Of a stretch of DNA of 64,000 nt, positions 44,124 through 53,309 are shown one piece after another. The position numbers were made by a program, and so were the translations under genes. The notes beneath the pieces are model-generated. The model worked only from the letters and a program-made list of their open reading frames with translations, did no database searches and had not been told where the DNA came from. This DNA is from Anaerosolibacter sp. (GTDB taxonomy: Bacteria > Bacillota > Clostridia > Peptostreptococcales > Thermotaleaceae): positions 1-64,000 of the forward strand of contig NZ_JARBTM010000010.1 of NCBI RefSeq assembly GCF_029240175.1. Reading direction: 5' to 3'. How positions within the stretch are numbered: the stretch's first letter is position 1; every line of letters starts with the position of its first letter.

Positions 44124-45008
44124 CTATCCCCTCCCTAGCTTTCTCGTTGTAAAGGTAGCTGTTACGTTCAACAGCATGATAAACACGAACAATATGATTC
44201 CAGTAGCAAAAAGTGCTCTTTGATGCATCGGTGATGCATAGCCCATTTCCATGGCAATGGTTCCCGTCATGGTTGCAACCGAATCCAAAGGACTTCCTGG
44301 TATCTTTGGCATATTTCCTGTAATGAGAATTACTGCCATGGTTTCCCCCACTGCTCTACCCATACCAAGAACAACGGAAGTAATGATACCGGATTTTGCA
44401 GCAGGCACAATAACCTTTGAAATTGTATCGAACTGGGAAGCTCCTAAAGCCAAAGAACCTTGCTTATATTCATTCGGTACAGCTCTGATAGAGTTTTCAG
44501 AGATATTAATAATCGTAGGTAAAATCATGACTGCAAGAATAATTGCTCCACCAAGTATACTATATCCCGTTGTAAATGCATCTGAATTAAACTTCTGTGC
44601 AATTGGTAGGATGTATGTTCGAATCATTGGTACAATCACAGATAACCCAAAGAATCCATATACAACAGAAGGTATCCCTGCCAACAATTCTACAGCTGGT
44701 TTAAACAATTTTACCAAGGGCGTTGGTGCGATCTCTGCTAAAAAGATGGCACATGCAATTCCCATTGGCACCCCTATAATAAGTGCTCCCACTGTAACAG
44801 ACACTGAACCGATGATCATCGGTAAAGCGCCATAGCTACCGTTAGTCGGAGCCCAATTCGCTCCAAATACAAAGTTGAGAATACCATATTCAAGTAATAT
44901 AGGTAACCCTTCCTTAAAAATGAAGAATGTAATTAGAAAAACGGATAAAGTTGCTATTGTGGCACTAATAAAGAGTATCATTTCTATTGCTTTTTCATAC
45001 TTCTTCAT
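44124..45008 (-). CDS. pstC: phosphate ABC transporter permease PstC
   Basis: The 294-residue membrane protein has six helices, the conserved GIPSVVYGFFGL segment and the EAA loop QGSLALGASQFDTISKVIVP. It pairs with PstA. It begins a transcriptional subunit of the pst operon: a large terminator hairpin separates it from pstS, and a Pho-box triplet with a -10 box lies just upstream. Confidence 0.96.
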   Translation of the reverse strand: MKKYEKAIEMILFISATIATLSVFLITFFIFKEGLPILLEYGILNFVFGANWAPTNGSYGALPMIIGSVSVTVGALIIGVPMGIACAIFLAEIAPTPLVKLFKPAVELLAGIPSVVYGFFGLSVIVPMIRTYILPIAQKFNSDAFTTGYSILGGAIILAVMILPTIINISENSIRAVPNEYKQGSLALGASQFDTISKVIVPAAKSGIITSVVLGMGRAVGETMAVILITGNMPKIPGSPLDSVATMTGTIAMEMGYASPMHQRALFATGIILFVFIMLLNVTATFTTRKLGRG

Positions 45009-45049
45009 GGTTCGTCTCCTTCCAAATATCGTTCATTCCCATTATTCAT

Positions 45050-45101
45050 TTTATAAGCATTTCGTTAGTGAAAGATTAAGGCCACGTTAAATCCATGTTA
45101 A
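45050..45101 (-). promoter_or_regulatory. PhoP-box triplet and promoter upstream of pstC
   Basis: On the minus strand TTAACA, TTAACG and TTAATC occur at 45101-45096, 45090-45085 and 45079-45074, spaced exactly 11 bp. TATAAA (45055-45050) lies 18 bases downstream of the last repeat. This matches the direct-repeat PhoP box pattern. Confidence 0.65.
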
Positions 45102-45134
45102 ATATCTCATAATATCTATCCCTGTAATAAAAAT

Positions 45135-45171
45135 AAAAAGATAAAGACGGTTAAACCATCTTTATCTTTTT
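45135..45171 (-). terminator. pstS/pstC intercistronic terminator hairpin
   Basis: A continuous inverted repeat, AAAAAGATAAAGA...TCTTTATCTTTTT, pairs through nearly its whole length and is followed by ATTTTTATTA. It would let pstS be made in excess over the permease genes. Confidence 0.8.
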
Positions 45172-45215
45172 ATGAGAAACTGGGAGGATTCTCTCAATCT
45201 TTGAATGACTCGGGT

Positions 45216-46088
45216 TTATTTTACTGAAATAAATTCTTGAGCAACAATTTCTTGTCCTTCTGCACTCATGATGAATTCAATGAACGCTTTTACTGTTTCA
45301 CTCTCTTCACCATTTGTTAGGAATAAGAACGGTCTTGAAATTTTGAATGAACCATCCTTTGCATTTTCTTCTGTAGCTTCTACGCCTTCAACTTTTACAG
45401 TCTTCACAGCATCATCCAACGCGCCCATTGAAACGTACCCAATAGAATCTGGTGTATTGGCTACCGTCTGCTTAACAGCGCCAGTAGATGGCTGAACCAA
45501 GGCATTTTTAGTTGTTAAATCCGCTTTGTTTCCAGAAGCATCTTTGCCTTCTACTCCCGTGATTTCAATAAATGCACCTCTTGTACCAGAACCTTCTTCT
45601 CTTGAAACGACTGTGATTGCTTTATCTTCTCCACCGACTTCTTTCCAGTTTGTGATTTCACCAGTAAATATTTTTTTGATTTGTTCTATTGTTAAATCTT
45701 CAACTTTACTTGTTGGATTAACAACCACTGCAATACCATCTTTCGCGATGACATATTCCGTTAATCCTGAAGATTTTTCTTCTTCTTTAAGATCTCTTGA
45801 AGACATACCAATATCAACAATTTTGTCGATAGCCGATTTAACACCTACGCTGGAACCTCCGCCTTGAACCTCTATTTGAACATCTGGATTCTTTTCTGTA
45901 AACGCTGCAGCCAATTCATCTGATAATGGTTGTACTGATGTAGAACCTGCAATAACGACCTTACCAGTTAAAGCTGCATCACCTTGTGTTTCTTCCTGCT
46001 GTGGCTGTTCAGTTGTCTTTTGACCGCATCCTGCCAGTAATCCTACAGCTAACATAACTATTAGTGCTAATGATAAAATCTTTTTCAT
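45216..46088 (-). CDS. pstS: phosphate-binding lipoprotein PstS
   Basis: The 290-residue protein has a lipoprotein signal with lipobox LLAGC (Cys21), cleaved by LspA. Phosphate-contact motifs follow: GSTSVQPLSD, the SREEGSGTRGAF loop and IGYVSMGAL. It captures phosphate outside the cell for PstCAB. Upstream is a three-repeat Pho box with a -10 element, so it should be induced by phosphate starvation. ATG at 46088. Confidence 0.96.
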   Translation of the reverse strand: MKKILSLALIVMLAVGLLAGCGQKTTEQPQQEETQGDAALTGKVVIAGSTSVQPLSDELAAAFTEKNPDVQIEVQGGGSSVGVKSAIDKIVDIGMSSRDLKEEEKSSGLTEYVIAKDGIAVVVNPTSKVEDLTIEQIKKIFTGEITNWKEVGGEDKAITVVSREEGSGTRGAFIEITGVEGKDASGNKADLTTKNALVQPSTGAVKQTVANTPDSIGYVSMGALDDAVKTVKVEGVEATEENAKDGSFKISRPFLFLTNGEESETVKAFIEFIMSAEGQEIVAQEFISVK

Positions 46089-46183
46089 TTTTTATTTCCC
46101 CCATTCATTTTAGTTAATTTTAACTTCCAAAGGTTCCTTCCTCCCTGTCCTTGAGAACCTTTTATCATCTTGACTACAAATAC

Positions 46184-46226
46184 ATTATAATAGGGCTATG
46201 TTAAGACAGCATAAAAGAAATGTTAA
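46184..46226 (-). promoter_or_regulatory. PhoP-box triplet and -10 box of pstS
   Basis: On the minus strand TTAACA (46226-46221), TTTATG (46215-46210) and TTAACA (46204-46199) repeat every 11 bp. TATAAT follows at 46189-46184. The repeats occupy the -35 region, as in PhoP-activated promoters. Confidence 0.75.
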
Positions 46227-46273
46227 ATCCCCGTAAATTTGTAGGGAAAAATCGAATATTCATTCCATACAAA

Positions 46274-46297
46274 AAAAGCTAGGATATCCTAGCCTTT
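46274..46297 (-). terminator. intrinsic terminator of phoR
   Basis: AAAAGGCTAGGAT and ATCCTAGCTTTT pair on the minus strand, followed by more T. The stem overlaps the phoR stop codon. Confidence 0.85.
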
Positions 46298-48076
46298 TTG
46301 CTCAATAATAGGTATTCGAACGGTGAATTCGGTTCCTTTTTCAACTTCACTTTGTACCTTTATATCTCCATTGAACGACATCACGATATGTTTTACAATG
46401 GCTAAGCCTAGGCCTGTTCCGCCTACCTTTCTTGATCTTGCCTTATCTACTCTATAAAATCTCTCAAACAATCTTGGTATATCCTGCTTAGGAATACCCA
46501 TACCCGTATCTTTTATAACCAAGAAAATATTATCATATTTTTTATAAGCCAAAACTTTTACAACACCATGATCTGGTGTATACTTCATGGCATTCTCAAT
46601 GAGATTCAGCATCATTTGTTTGAACCAATCTCTATTGCCAATAATAGAAGGTAAACTAGCATCAATCTCTGTGGTATAGTGGATACTCTTTTGTAAGACA
46701 AGTCCTTCCACCATATCATTGATTTCTGCAAGTACTACATGAACACTGATTTCCTCTCTGATAGGAGGAAATCTATTATTCTCGATGGCTGACAAGCTGA
46801 GCAAGTCATCAATTAATCTTCTCAGTCTCTCCGTTTCTATTTCAATAATATCTAGAAATCTATTCCTAACCTTTTCATTATCTATAGCTCCCCCTTTTAA
46901 CGTCTCAATAAATCCAGTTATAGAGGTTAAGGGGGTCTTCAATTCATGGGATACATTCGCAACAAATTCAGATCGCATGTTTTCTAGCTTTCTCATTTCT
47001 GTCACATCTTGTATCAAAGCCATGATGCCAATAATTCGGTTTGGATCAACATCAAGTCGAATAAAGTTTGTGTATACCTTTAAGATTTTCATTTCCGGGT
47101 AGTCAATGGTTATTTCTTTTTGTCCAATACTCTGGGTATCAAGCATATTCTTTAGGACATCGTGGAGCTTATTACTCCGAATGACTTCAAGAATATGTTT
47201 TCCAATCACATCTTCTTCATCAATTTTAAAGAGGGATTTAGCTACAGCATTCATAAGTATTATTTTATAACTATTATCCACTGCAAATAGCGCTTCGTTC
47301 ATGCTGCTCAAAGTAGACTGCAGCTTCGTATTTTTATCCCAGAGTTCTGAAATTGTTTCATTTAGCTTTACGGCCATGATATTAAATGTATCTGCCAAAA
47401 TTCCTATTTCATCACTGCTATTTACGTATACCCTGTTTTTAAAATCTCCATTTGCAATTTTTTGAGCAGTCTGGGTAATCTCTTTAATCGGCTTGGTTAC
47501 GCTATTCACATAACGATACCCTAAAATTGTTGCCACGATTGCACCACAAAATGCCGCTATCAAAGTGTTTTGTAGCAACCTTGTATTTAATCTGTCAATT
47601 TCGACTAAAGGAAACGCCAGCCTAGTCACGCCATAGATTCGATCTTCAATGACGATGGGTATAGCCACATACAAATAATTGTTTTCTGTGGTTGTACTGT
47701 AGCGATTGCTCTTACCAACTCCCCCTCTTAAGGCATCTTGGACTTCGGGTCGATATAAATGACTCTCAATATTGGGAAGTTGTTCAGGTCGAATCTCAGA
47801 ATCTCCAATCACAAAACCATTGTTATTGATAAAGGTTACCCTTGCGTTTATTTGCTTTGCATAACGGTGAGCTAATTCAGAAAACTCAAGATCATAGAAA
47901 GAACCCTCTTTGACCCTATCTTCTACAAACTGATTCACCAAATTTCCATTGCTCATCAAGGTACGTTCTATCGTATCTATATAACTGCCTTTCATAAAGC
48001 CTAAAGTAAGGACCCCGGATATAATGATACCCACCAATAAAAGTATTGTATATGTTATAAATATCTTCCGCTGCAT
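46289..48076 (-). CDS. phoR: PhoR-type sensor histidine kinase
   Basis: The 595-residue kinase has two transmembrane helices (about 7-29 and 168-190) around a 140-residue extracellular sensor. A HAMP domain (190-240), a PAS domain (255-350), a HisKA box with FVANVSHELKTPLTS (His377) and an ATPase domain follow. It senses phosphate status with PhoU and PstSCAB and phosphorylates PhoP. It directly abuts phoP. The PnpS/PhoR family assignment rests on this order and on the pst genes beside it. Confidence 0.93.
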   Translation of the reverse strand: MQRKIFITYTILLLVGIIISGVLTLGFMKGSYIDTIERTLMSNGNLVNQFVEDRVKEGSFYDLEFSELAHRYAKQINARVTFINNNGFVIGDSEIRPEQLPNIESHLYRPEVQDALRGGVGKSNRYSTTTENNYLYVAIPIVIEDRIYGVTRLAFPLVEIDRLNTRLLQNTLIAAFCGAIVATILGYRYVNSVTKPIKEITQTAQKIANGDFKNRVYVNSSDEIGILADTFNIMAVKLNETISELWDKNTKLQSTLSSMNEALFAVDNSYKIILMNAVAKSLFKIDEEDVIGKHILEVIRSNKLHDVLKNMLDTQSIGQKEITIDYPEMKILKVYTNFIRLDVDPNRIIGIMALIQDVTEMRKLENMRSEFVANVSHELKTPLTSITGFIETLKGGAIDNEKVRNRFLDIIEIETERLRRLIDDLLSLSAIENNRFPPIREEISVHVVLAEINDMVEGLVLQKSIHYTTEIDASLPSIIGNRDWFKQMMLNLIENAMKYTPDHGVVKVLAYKKYDNIFLVIKDTGMGIPKQDIPRLFERFYRVDKARSRKVGGTGLGLAIVKHIVMSFNGDIKVQSEVEKGTEFTVRIPIIEQKG

Positions 48077-48778
48077 CTATTTCACCTGTTTCATCTTATA
48101 ACCTATGCCTCTTATTGTTTCAATATATACAGGGTGTCGATCATTATCCTCAATTTTCTTTCTCAGGTGTCTTATATGAACATCTACAGTTCTTGTTTCT
48201 CCAAAGTAATCATATCCCCATACTTCATCAAGCAGCAAATTCCTTGATAATACCTTGCCCCGATTTTCAGCAAGTATCTTTAGCAGTTCAAATTCCTTTA
48301 AAGTGAGTTCTAGAACTTTCGAACCTTTCAGTACTTCGTGTTTTTCCGTATCAATAACAATATCATGCACCTTGATGATTTTCCCAGCTTCTTTAGGTAT
48401 TTCTTCAAATCTCCTTAAAACTGCTTTTATTCTTGCTGTCAACTCCCGCACGCTAAAAGGTTTTGTTAGATAATCATCCGCTCCTAGCTCTAGACCTAAA
48501 ACCTTATCTGTTTCTTCACTTTTCGCTGTAAGCATGATAATAGGAACTTTGCTAGTCTTCTCATAGTTTCTGATTTTTTTACAAGCTTCGAACCCATCTA
48601 TTCCAGGCAGCATCAAATCCAAAATGATAACATCAGGCACTTCGTCTATCGCCAGCCTGATGGCATCCTCTCCATTATCACTGGTAATAACATCAAACCC
48701 ATTGCTTTCTAAATTAAACTGAATCAATTCTACAATATGCTGCTCATCATCCACTACGAGGATCTTTCTTCTACTCAT
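48077..48778 (-). CDS. phoP: PhoP-type response regulator (OmpR family)
   Basis: The 233-residue regulator has a receiver domain with VVDDEQH, phospho-acceptor Asp in VIILDLMLPGIDG, and a C-terminal winged helix with RTVDVHIRHLRKKIE. It should bind the TTAACA-type direct repeats found before pstS and pstC. I place the start at ATG 48778, after AAGGAGAG, because the longer frame adds an unlikely leader. It is 22 bases after pgeF. Confidence 0.94.
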   Translation of the reverse strand: MSRRKILVVDDEQHIVELIQFNLESNGFDVITSDNGEDAIRLAIDEVPDVIILDLMLPGIDGFEACKKIRNYEKTSKVPIIMLTAKSEETDKVLGLELGADDYLTKPFSVRELTARIKAVLRRFEEIPKEAGKIIKVHDIVIDTEKHEVLKGSKVLELTLKEFELLKILAENRGKVLSRNLLLDEVWGYDYFGETRTVDVHIRHLRKKIEDNDRHPVYIETIRGIGYKMKQVK

Positions 48779-48800
48779 ACACACTCTCCTTTCAGCTTCG

Positions 48801-49619
48801 TCATCTAAGCTGTAAAATTCCTGCCATTCTACCAGTCTTGCCTTTATCAGCACGATGAGAAAATAATATATCATGATTGCATTGTGTACAGATATTGCTT
48901 ACTGTTATATTTCTTGCTAAAACACCTATTTCCTCCAAGGCCAATTTGTTAGCCTTCCATAAATCAAGCATATACTTATTATCTCCCTTGGAAATTACAA
49001 ATTTGCTGAGGTTTGTAAAATATTTGTTAAATTCGTCAATAACGATTTGATCAACCTCATAGCAACAATTCCCTATGGAAGGTCCAATGGCAACAATACA
49101 GTCTTTCGGGTCAGTAGAAAATTCTTCCTTCATCCTATTGATTACCTTTGCACCTATTTTAAGCACTGTTCCTTTCCATCCCGCATGGGCCAGCGCAATA
49201 ACATTCCGTTTTGGATCTAAAATAAATATAGGTACACAATCAGCATATAAGGTTACCAATGCAACATTTTTTTCATTTGTAATCAGGGCATCTATTTCAT
49301 ATATATCACTATTCATCAGAATACCTTTTCCACGGTCTTCACTGCTTACAATTTTAATTCGGTCACCATGAACTTGATCTGACAAGACCAAGTTTTCCAT
49401 AGGAATATTTAAAGCATTACAGACTCTTTCATAATTTTCTCTGACTTTTTCTGCCGTATCGCCCGTCTTAAAACTAAGATTCAGTGAAGTATTATCTCCA
49501 TCACTTACGCCACCTATTCTACTGGTAAAGCAGTGGGTAACGGATATATATTCTTCAAAAGATGGTATTGTAAAATAGCACAAATGATTATAATCATTCA
49601 TTTTTAAATTTTTAAGCAT
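48801..49619 (-). CDS. pgeF: PgeF/YlmD laccase-domain protein (purine nucleoside phosphorylase-like)
   Basis: The 272-residue protein has the LACC1/YfiH family metal and catalytic residues: DQVHGDRIK, YADCVPIFI, AHAGWKGT and GPSIGNCCYEVD. Related enzymes phosphorylate or hydrolyse adenosine and deaminate it, and the E. coli member edits cell-wall precursors. It is YlmD by position, between nrdR and (here) phoP rather than ylmE. ATG at 49619. Confidence 0.93.
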   Translation of the reverse strand: MLKNLKMNDYNHLCYFTIPSFEEYISVTHCFTSRIGGVSDGDNTSLNLSFKTGDTAEKVRENYERVCNALNIPMENLVLSDQVHGDRIKIVSSEDRGKGILMNSDIYEIDALITNEKNVALVTLYADCVPIFILDPKRNVIALAHAGWKGTVLKIGAKVINRMKEEFSTDPKDCIVAIGPSIGNCCYEVDQIVIDEFNKYFTNLSKFVISKGDNKYMLDLWKANKLALEEIGVLARNITVSNICTQCNHDILFSHRADKGKTGRMAGILQLR

Positions 49620-49669
49620 TTAATCATCCCCTCTAAATAATATTATTATCGTTTATGAAATAAAGAATA

Positions 49670-49690
49670 GCAAGTTGTATCACAACTTGC
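49670..49690 (-). terminator. hairpin between nrdR and pgeF
   Basis: GCAAGTTGT and ACAACTTGC form a perfect 9-bp stem with a 3-base loop. The tail is TATTCTTTATTT, a weak terminator signal on the minus strand. Confidence 0.55.
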
Positions 49691-49713
49691 TCCCTCTTTA
49701 TCAACTATTTACT

Positions 49714-50169
49714 TTATTTTTCGTTCAGCAGTTTTTTTACTTCTTCCATAAATGTATTAATATCTTTAAACTGTCTATAGACTGAAGCAAATCGTACATA
49801 GGCTACTTCATCCAAATCCTTCAAGCAATTCATGACTAGCTCACCAATATATGTACTGGTAATCTCCTTTTCCATGGTATTGTGCATTTCTCTTTCAACA
49901 TCGTCAATGATAGCTTCAATATGCTTCATGGAAACAGGTCGTTTCTCACAGGCTCTGATAATACCGTTCAGAACTTTATTTCGATTATAGGCCTCTCTCG
50001 TTCCATCCTTCTTCACAACCATTAGTGGTATTTCCTCCACTTTTTCGTAGGTTGTAAACCGCTTTCTACATTTCCCGCATTCTCTTCTACGCCGAATCGC
50101 ATGTCCTTCTTCTGTTGGTCTCGAATCTACAACCTTCGTTTCAAAAAATTCACAAAATGGACAATTCAT
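49714..50169 (-). CDS. nrdR: transcriptional repressor NrdR
   Basis: The 151-residue protein starts [17 protein letters not shown] and has a second zinc half [16 protein letters not shown]. An ATP-cone domain (about 48-138) follows. NrdR senses dATP/ATP and represses ribonucleotide reductase genes. I prefer ATG at 50169 over the adjoining GTG. It lies between the sporulation sigma genes and pgeF. Confidence 0.96.
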   Translation of the reverse strand: MNCPFCEFFETKVVDSRPTEEGHAIRRRRECGKCRKRFTTYEKVEEIPLMVVKKDGTREAYNRNKVLNGIIRACEKRPVSMKHIEAIIDDVEREMHNTMEKEITSTYIGELVMNCLKDLDEVAYVRFASVYRQFKDINTFMEEVKKLLNEK

Positions 50170-50288
50170 CACCTAATCCTCCCGCAACTTGATGTATTGG
50201 TCAATCTCACCAACATCTGGTGCTAATTAGATTATATTATACGAAATATGGTATGTCCACTTTGATTTTGGAATTCATCAATTCTTTG

Positions 50289-50570
50289 TTAAATCTCATC
50301 CTGAAAAGCATCTTGCTCTTCTTTCGTTACAATGACATCGTTGATTTCAACCAATATGACATCCATTCCTATTTTGCGAATTTCATTCCAAGTAATATAG
50401 TAATCATGGTCTTTTCCAAAGAAGCCAAGAAATTTTCCCGGCCCTGGCACAATCAAAGCATCTATACGACCTTTTTCTAAGTTTACTTCAATGTCAGATA
50501 TAAAGCCTAATCTTCGTCCATCCACCATATTAATGATTTCCTTTTGACGCAAATCCGTTGTACTAACCAT
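50289..50570 (-). CDS. ylmC: YlmC/YmxH family PRC-barrel sporulation protein
   Basis: The 93-residue protein has a PRC-barrel domain (LRQKEIINMVDGRRLGFISD at the start, then VNLEKGRIDALIVPG). The YlmC/YmxH group is tied to sporulation in several spore-formers. It follows sigG, and a weak SigE-like pair of boxes lies just upstream. The biochemical role is unknown. Confidence 0.85.
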   Translation of the reverse strand: MVSTTDLRQKEIINMVDGRRLGFISDIEVNLEKGRIDALIVPGPGKFLGFFGKDHDYYITWNEIRKIGMDVILVEINDVIVTKEEQDAFQDEI

Positions 50571-50603
50571 AAGCTCACCTACTTTCGTTTACTCATATAC
50601 TTA

Positions 50604-50632
50604 TATATATAGGCTTGGCTTATGTTATATGA
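50604..50632 (-). promoter_or_regulatory. weak SigE-like promoter of ylmC
   Basis: TCATAT (50632-50627), 14 bases, then CTATATATA (50612-50604) on the minus strand, similar in layout to the spoIVA site. The AT-rich context makes chance a real possibility. Confidence 0.25.
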
Positions 50633-50648
50633 ATAAATCTCAAAAAAC

Positions 50649-50671
50649 AAAAGCAACTTTTCGTTGCTTTT
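50649..50671 (-). terminator. intrinsic terminator of sigG
   Basis: AAAAGCAAC, loop GAAAA, GTTGCTTTT, then GTTTTTTG on the minus strand, directly after the sigG stop codon. Confidence 0.85.
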
Positions 50672-50674
50672 GCT

Positions 50675-51448
50675 CTATATGTATTTTCTCATATGTTTTA
50701 AAGCTGTTTTTTCTAACCTTGATACTTGCGCTTGTGATATGCCTATTTCATCAGCCACTTCCATTTGGGTACGACCTTCAAAAAAACGTAATGTTAGTAT
50801 CAATTTTTCACGATCACTCAGTTTTCTTAAAGCCTCTCGCAGCGCAATGCCCTCCAGCCATACTTCATCTTCGCTTTTTTCATCACTTACTTGATCCATC
50901 ACAAAAATGGCATCTCCGCTGTCATGGTAAATAGGCTCAAACAACGATATGGGATCTTGAATGGCGTCTAGCGCAAATACCACTTCTTCTCGGGGAATAT
51001 TTAACTCTTTTGCAATCTCTGACACTGTGGGTTCTTTAGAATTCTTATTGATTAACTGATCCCTTATCTGGAGCGCTTTATAGGCTGTATCCCGCAGGGA
51101 TCTACTTACGCGTATGGCATTGTTATCTCTTAGGTATCTCCTAATTTCTCCAATAATCATAGGCACAGCATAGGTTGAGAACTTTACATTTTGTGTTAGG
51201 TCAAAATTGTCTATGGCTTTTATTAACCCGATACATCCTACTTGAAATAAGTCATCTACATGTTCCCCACGGTTGTTAAATCTTTGAATAACACTCAGAA
51301 CGAGTCTAAGGTTGCCCTGAATGAACTTTTCCCTAGCAGACATATCTCCTTCATGGATTTTTTTAAACAGCTGTCGCATTTCTACATTGGTCAGTACAGG
51401 GAGTTTTGACGTATTCACACCGCAAATTTCAACTTTATTTATATGCAT
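50675..51448 (-). CDS. sigG: RNA polymerase sporulation sigma factor SigG
   Basis: The 257-residue sigma-70 family factor begins MHINKVEICGVNTSKLPVLT, the SigG N-terminus. It has sigma-2 FQVGCIGLIKAIDNFDL with KFSTYAVPMIIGEIRRYL, and sigma-4 ending in MEVADEIGISQAQVSRLEK. SigG drives late forespore genes, including the SASP at the other end of this window. I chose ATG at 51448, right after GGAGGAA. sigE lies directly upstream. Confidence 0.97.
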   Translation of the reverse strand: MHINKVEICGVNTSKLPVLTNVEMRQLFKKIHEGDMSAREKFIQGNLRLVLSVIQRFNNRGEHVDDLFQVGCIGLIKAIDNFDLTQNVKFSTYAVPMIIGEIRRYLRDNNAIRVSRSLRDTAYKALQIRDQLINKNSKEPTVSEIAKELNIPREEVVFALDAIQDPISLFEPIYHDSGDAIFVMDQVSDEKSEDEVWLEGIALREALRKLSDREKLILTLRFFEGRTQMEVADEIGISQAQVSRLEKTALKHMRKYI

Positions 51449-51494
51449 GACAATTCCTCCATCTCTATGGATTATTGCCCCCCTACATTTTAAA

Positions 51495-51523
51495 ATTATT
51501 GCCTCCAACCTTTTTGTTTATAC
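51495..51523 (-). promoter_or_regulatory. candidate forespore (SigF/SigG) promoter of sigG
   Basis: GTATAA (51523-51518), 16 bases, then CAATAAT (51501-51495) on the minus strand. It resembles forespore sigma promoters and is in the right place for sigG autoregulation. Confidence 0.4.
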
Positions 51524-51540
51524 CTATATCTTCATCCAAA

Positions 51541-51567
51541 AACTTTAAAAGCAGCCCTTAAGCTGCT
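51541..51567 (-). terminator. terminator between sigE and sigG
   Basis: AGCAGC, short loop, GCTGCT, then TTTAAAGTTTTT on the minus strand. The stem overlaps the sigE stop codon and separates sigE from sigG. Confidence 0.7.
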
Positions 51568-52300
51568 ATGTCATCCGATTGATTTCTTTTTTTAATCTAT
51601 AAATAATCCTTTTCTCTAATCGTGAAATATAAGATTGCGATATGCCCAGCATATCAGCCACTTCCTTTTGAGTTTTTTCTTCTCCATTGTTCAACCCGAA
51701 TCGAAGTTCCATAATTTTTTTTTCTCTTTTAGATAACTTTTTCAAAGCGATTTCCAGCAATTCTTTGTCTACCTCTTCTTCTAGAAATTTATAAATCAGA
51801 TCATTATCTGTTCCCAATATATCCGATAGCAGCAGCTCATTTCCATCCCAATCAATATTTAATGGTTCGTCAAAAGAGATTTCTGCTTTGGCCTTACTAT
51901 TCCTCCTCAAATACATGAGAATTTCATTTTCAATACATCTTGACGCATAGGTGGCTAGCTTAATTTTTTTTTCTGGATCAAAGGTATTTACTGCCTTTAT
52001 GAGTCCGATTGTTCCAATGGATATTAAGTCTTCAACACCTACGCCTGTATTCTCAAACTTCCTCGCAATATAAACAACCAACCTTAGATTTCTTTCAATA
52101 AGTACAGTTCTTACAGCACCATCGTCATGACTTAATCGATCCACCAAAAACAATTCTTCATCAGGACTCAGGGGTGGTGGCAATGCTTCACTTCCACCTA
52201 TATAGAAAATCGTTTCTGGTTCTGAGATGCCTATAGCCTTCATAATTTTTAGGAAATATATTCTAAAACATAGTTTGACTCGGTTTAGCATGTTCATCAT
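51566..52300 (-). CDS. sigE: RNA polymerase sporulation sigma factor SigE (pro-sigE)
   Basis: The 244-residue sigma factor has an N-terminal pro-sequence (hydrophobic [12 protein letters not shown]) ending near the conserved [14 protein letters not shown], where SpoIIGA cleaves. Core sigma-2 ([19 protein letters not shown]) and sigma-4 ([19 protein letters not shown]) follow. SigE controls early mother-cell genes such as spoIVA. It follows spoIIGA by 26 bases, the standard spoIIG operon. Confidence 0.98.
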   Translation of the reverse strand: MMNMLNRVKLCFRIYFLKIMKAIGISEPETIFYIGGSEALPPPLSPDEELFLVDRLSHDDGAVRTVLIERNLRLVVYIARKFENTGVGVEDLISIGTIGLIKAVNTFDPEKKIKLATYASRCIENEILMYLRRNSKAKAEISFDEPLNIDWDGNELLLSDILGTDNDLIYKFLEEEVDKELLEIALKKLSKREKKIMELRFGLNNGEEKTQKEVADMLGISQSYISRLEKRIIYRLKKEINRMT

Positions 52301-52326
52301 GATAACGCCTCCATTCGAGAAATATT

Positions 52327-53238
52327 TTATGCTAGTAAATCAGGATGTAATAGTGCATGATAGTCTCCATCGACTGATAGCTTTTTTGTATAAACCCCAA
52401 TAACAATTTCCCTTATGTATTTCGAATGGTTATTGTCCTGCAGTTTAACGCAATCTGGTTTAAATCCAATCAGCATACCATTGTCTATACCTAGGGATTT
52501 AAATGGGATCATCCTGAATCGGTTCATCCACTGTGAGGATTGAATGATTGCTGAGACTAGATCTAAATTAATATCTTGTGGGCAATCATTAAACATACCT
52601 TGAATATCTAAGGGCAGTAAGTCTTTAATTGCTTCGTATTCTACAATAATCACTGGATATTTTGATAAGGGATCATGAAGTGAATTGCCTGTATCAATCA
52701 ATGCGTTCACTTCACTACTATGATTTTCTATTTCAATAGAAATTGGTATATATACTTTATCCCTAGATATTTTCACTTGAATATATTCCCAACAATATTT
52801 AATTAAAATATAAGCAATGATTCCTGCATAAATGAGGAGTTTAGGACTAAATTTATCAAAAACATTGCCTATATAAAAGACCCCATTGCTTAATAAACCC
52901 TGAAAAACAGTAAGATAAAACAAGGCAAAAGCTGCTCCCCCAAACATGAAAGATATAAGATAAAAGATACCTACCAATTTAAAAAAGTGTTTGAATTGGT
53001 AAGGCATAAATGTGATAACAATAATTAACATGGATGCTACAATTTTCATAATCATGGAATACAAAAAAGTAAGAGAAGGAAAAAAAACAACAAAGGCATA
53101 AATAGCACCTACCGTTGCCCCAACCCATACTTTATATTTAGGCACCTTCGTTTTACTGAAATACGCAGTGAGATAGAGTATCAACCAGTTCATCAAAAGA
53201 TTTTCAATAAACAGATACTCTCCATATACCTCTATCAT
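52327..53238 (-). CDS. spoIIGA: sporulation sigma-E processing protease SpoIIGA
   Basis: The 303-residue protein has five N-terminal transmembrane helices (to about 150) and a C-terminal aspartic protease domain with [11 protein letters not shown] (Asp182). It cleaves pro-SigE after a forespore signal. I chose ATG at 53238 ([10 protein letters not shown]) because GGGGG lies 7 bases before it. The longer frame puts the ribosome site too close to the first ATG. A long-spacer promoter precedes it. Confidence 0.96.
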   Translation of the reverse strand: MIEVYGEYLFIENLLMNWLILYLTAYFSKTKVPKYKVWVGATVGAIYAFVVFFPSLTFLYSMIMKIVASMLIIVITFMPYQFKHFFKLVGIFYLISFMFGGAAFALFYLTVFQGLLSNGVFYIGNVFDKFSPKLLIYAGIIAYILIKYCWEYIQVKISRDKVYIPISIEIENHSSEVNALIDTGNSLHDPLSKYPVIIVEYEAIKDLLPLDIQGMFNDCPQDINLDLVSAIIQSSQWMNRFRMIPFKSLGIDNGMLIGFKPDCVKLQDNNHSKYIREIVIGVYTKKLSVDGDYHALLHPDLLA

Positions 53239-53309
53239 ATCCATTCCCCCGATTATGGAGATTCTTCTACTCGCTATACTTCTATTCAATTGTCCTATAC
53301 TTTATGTCT

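Noticed and set aside
44251-44835. 194-residue plus-strand ORF opposite pstC
   Set aside because: Antisense shadow of the permease gene, with no ribosome site or family resemblance.
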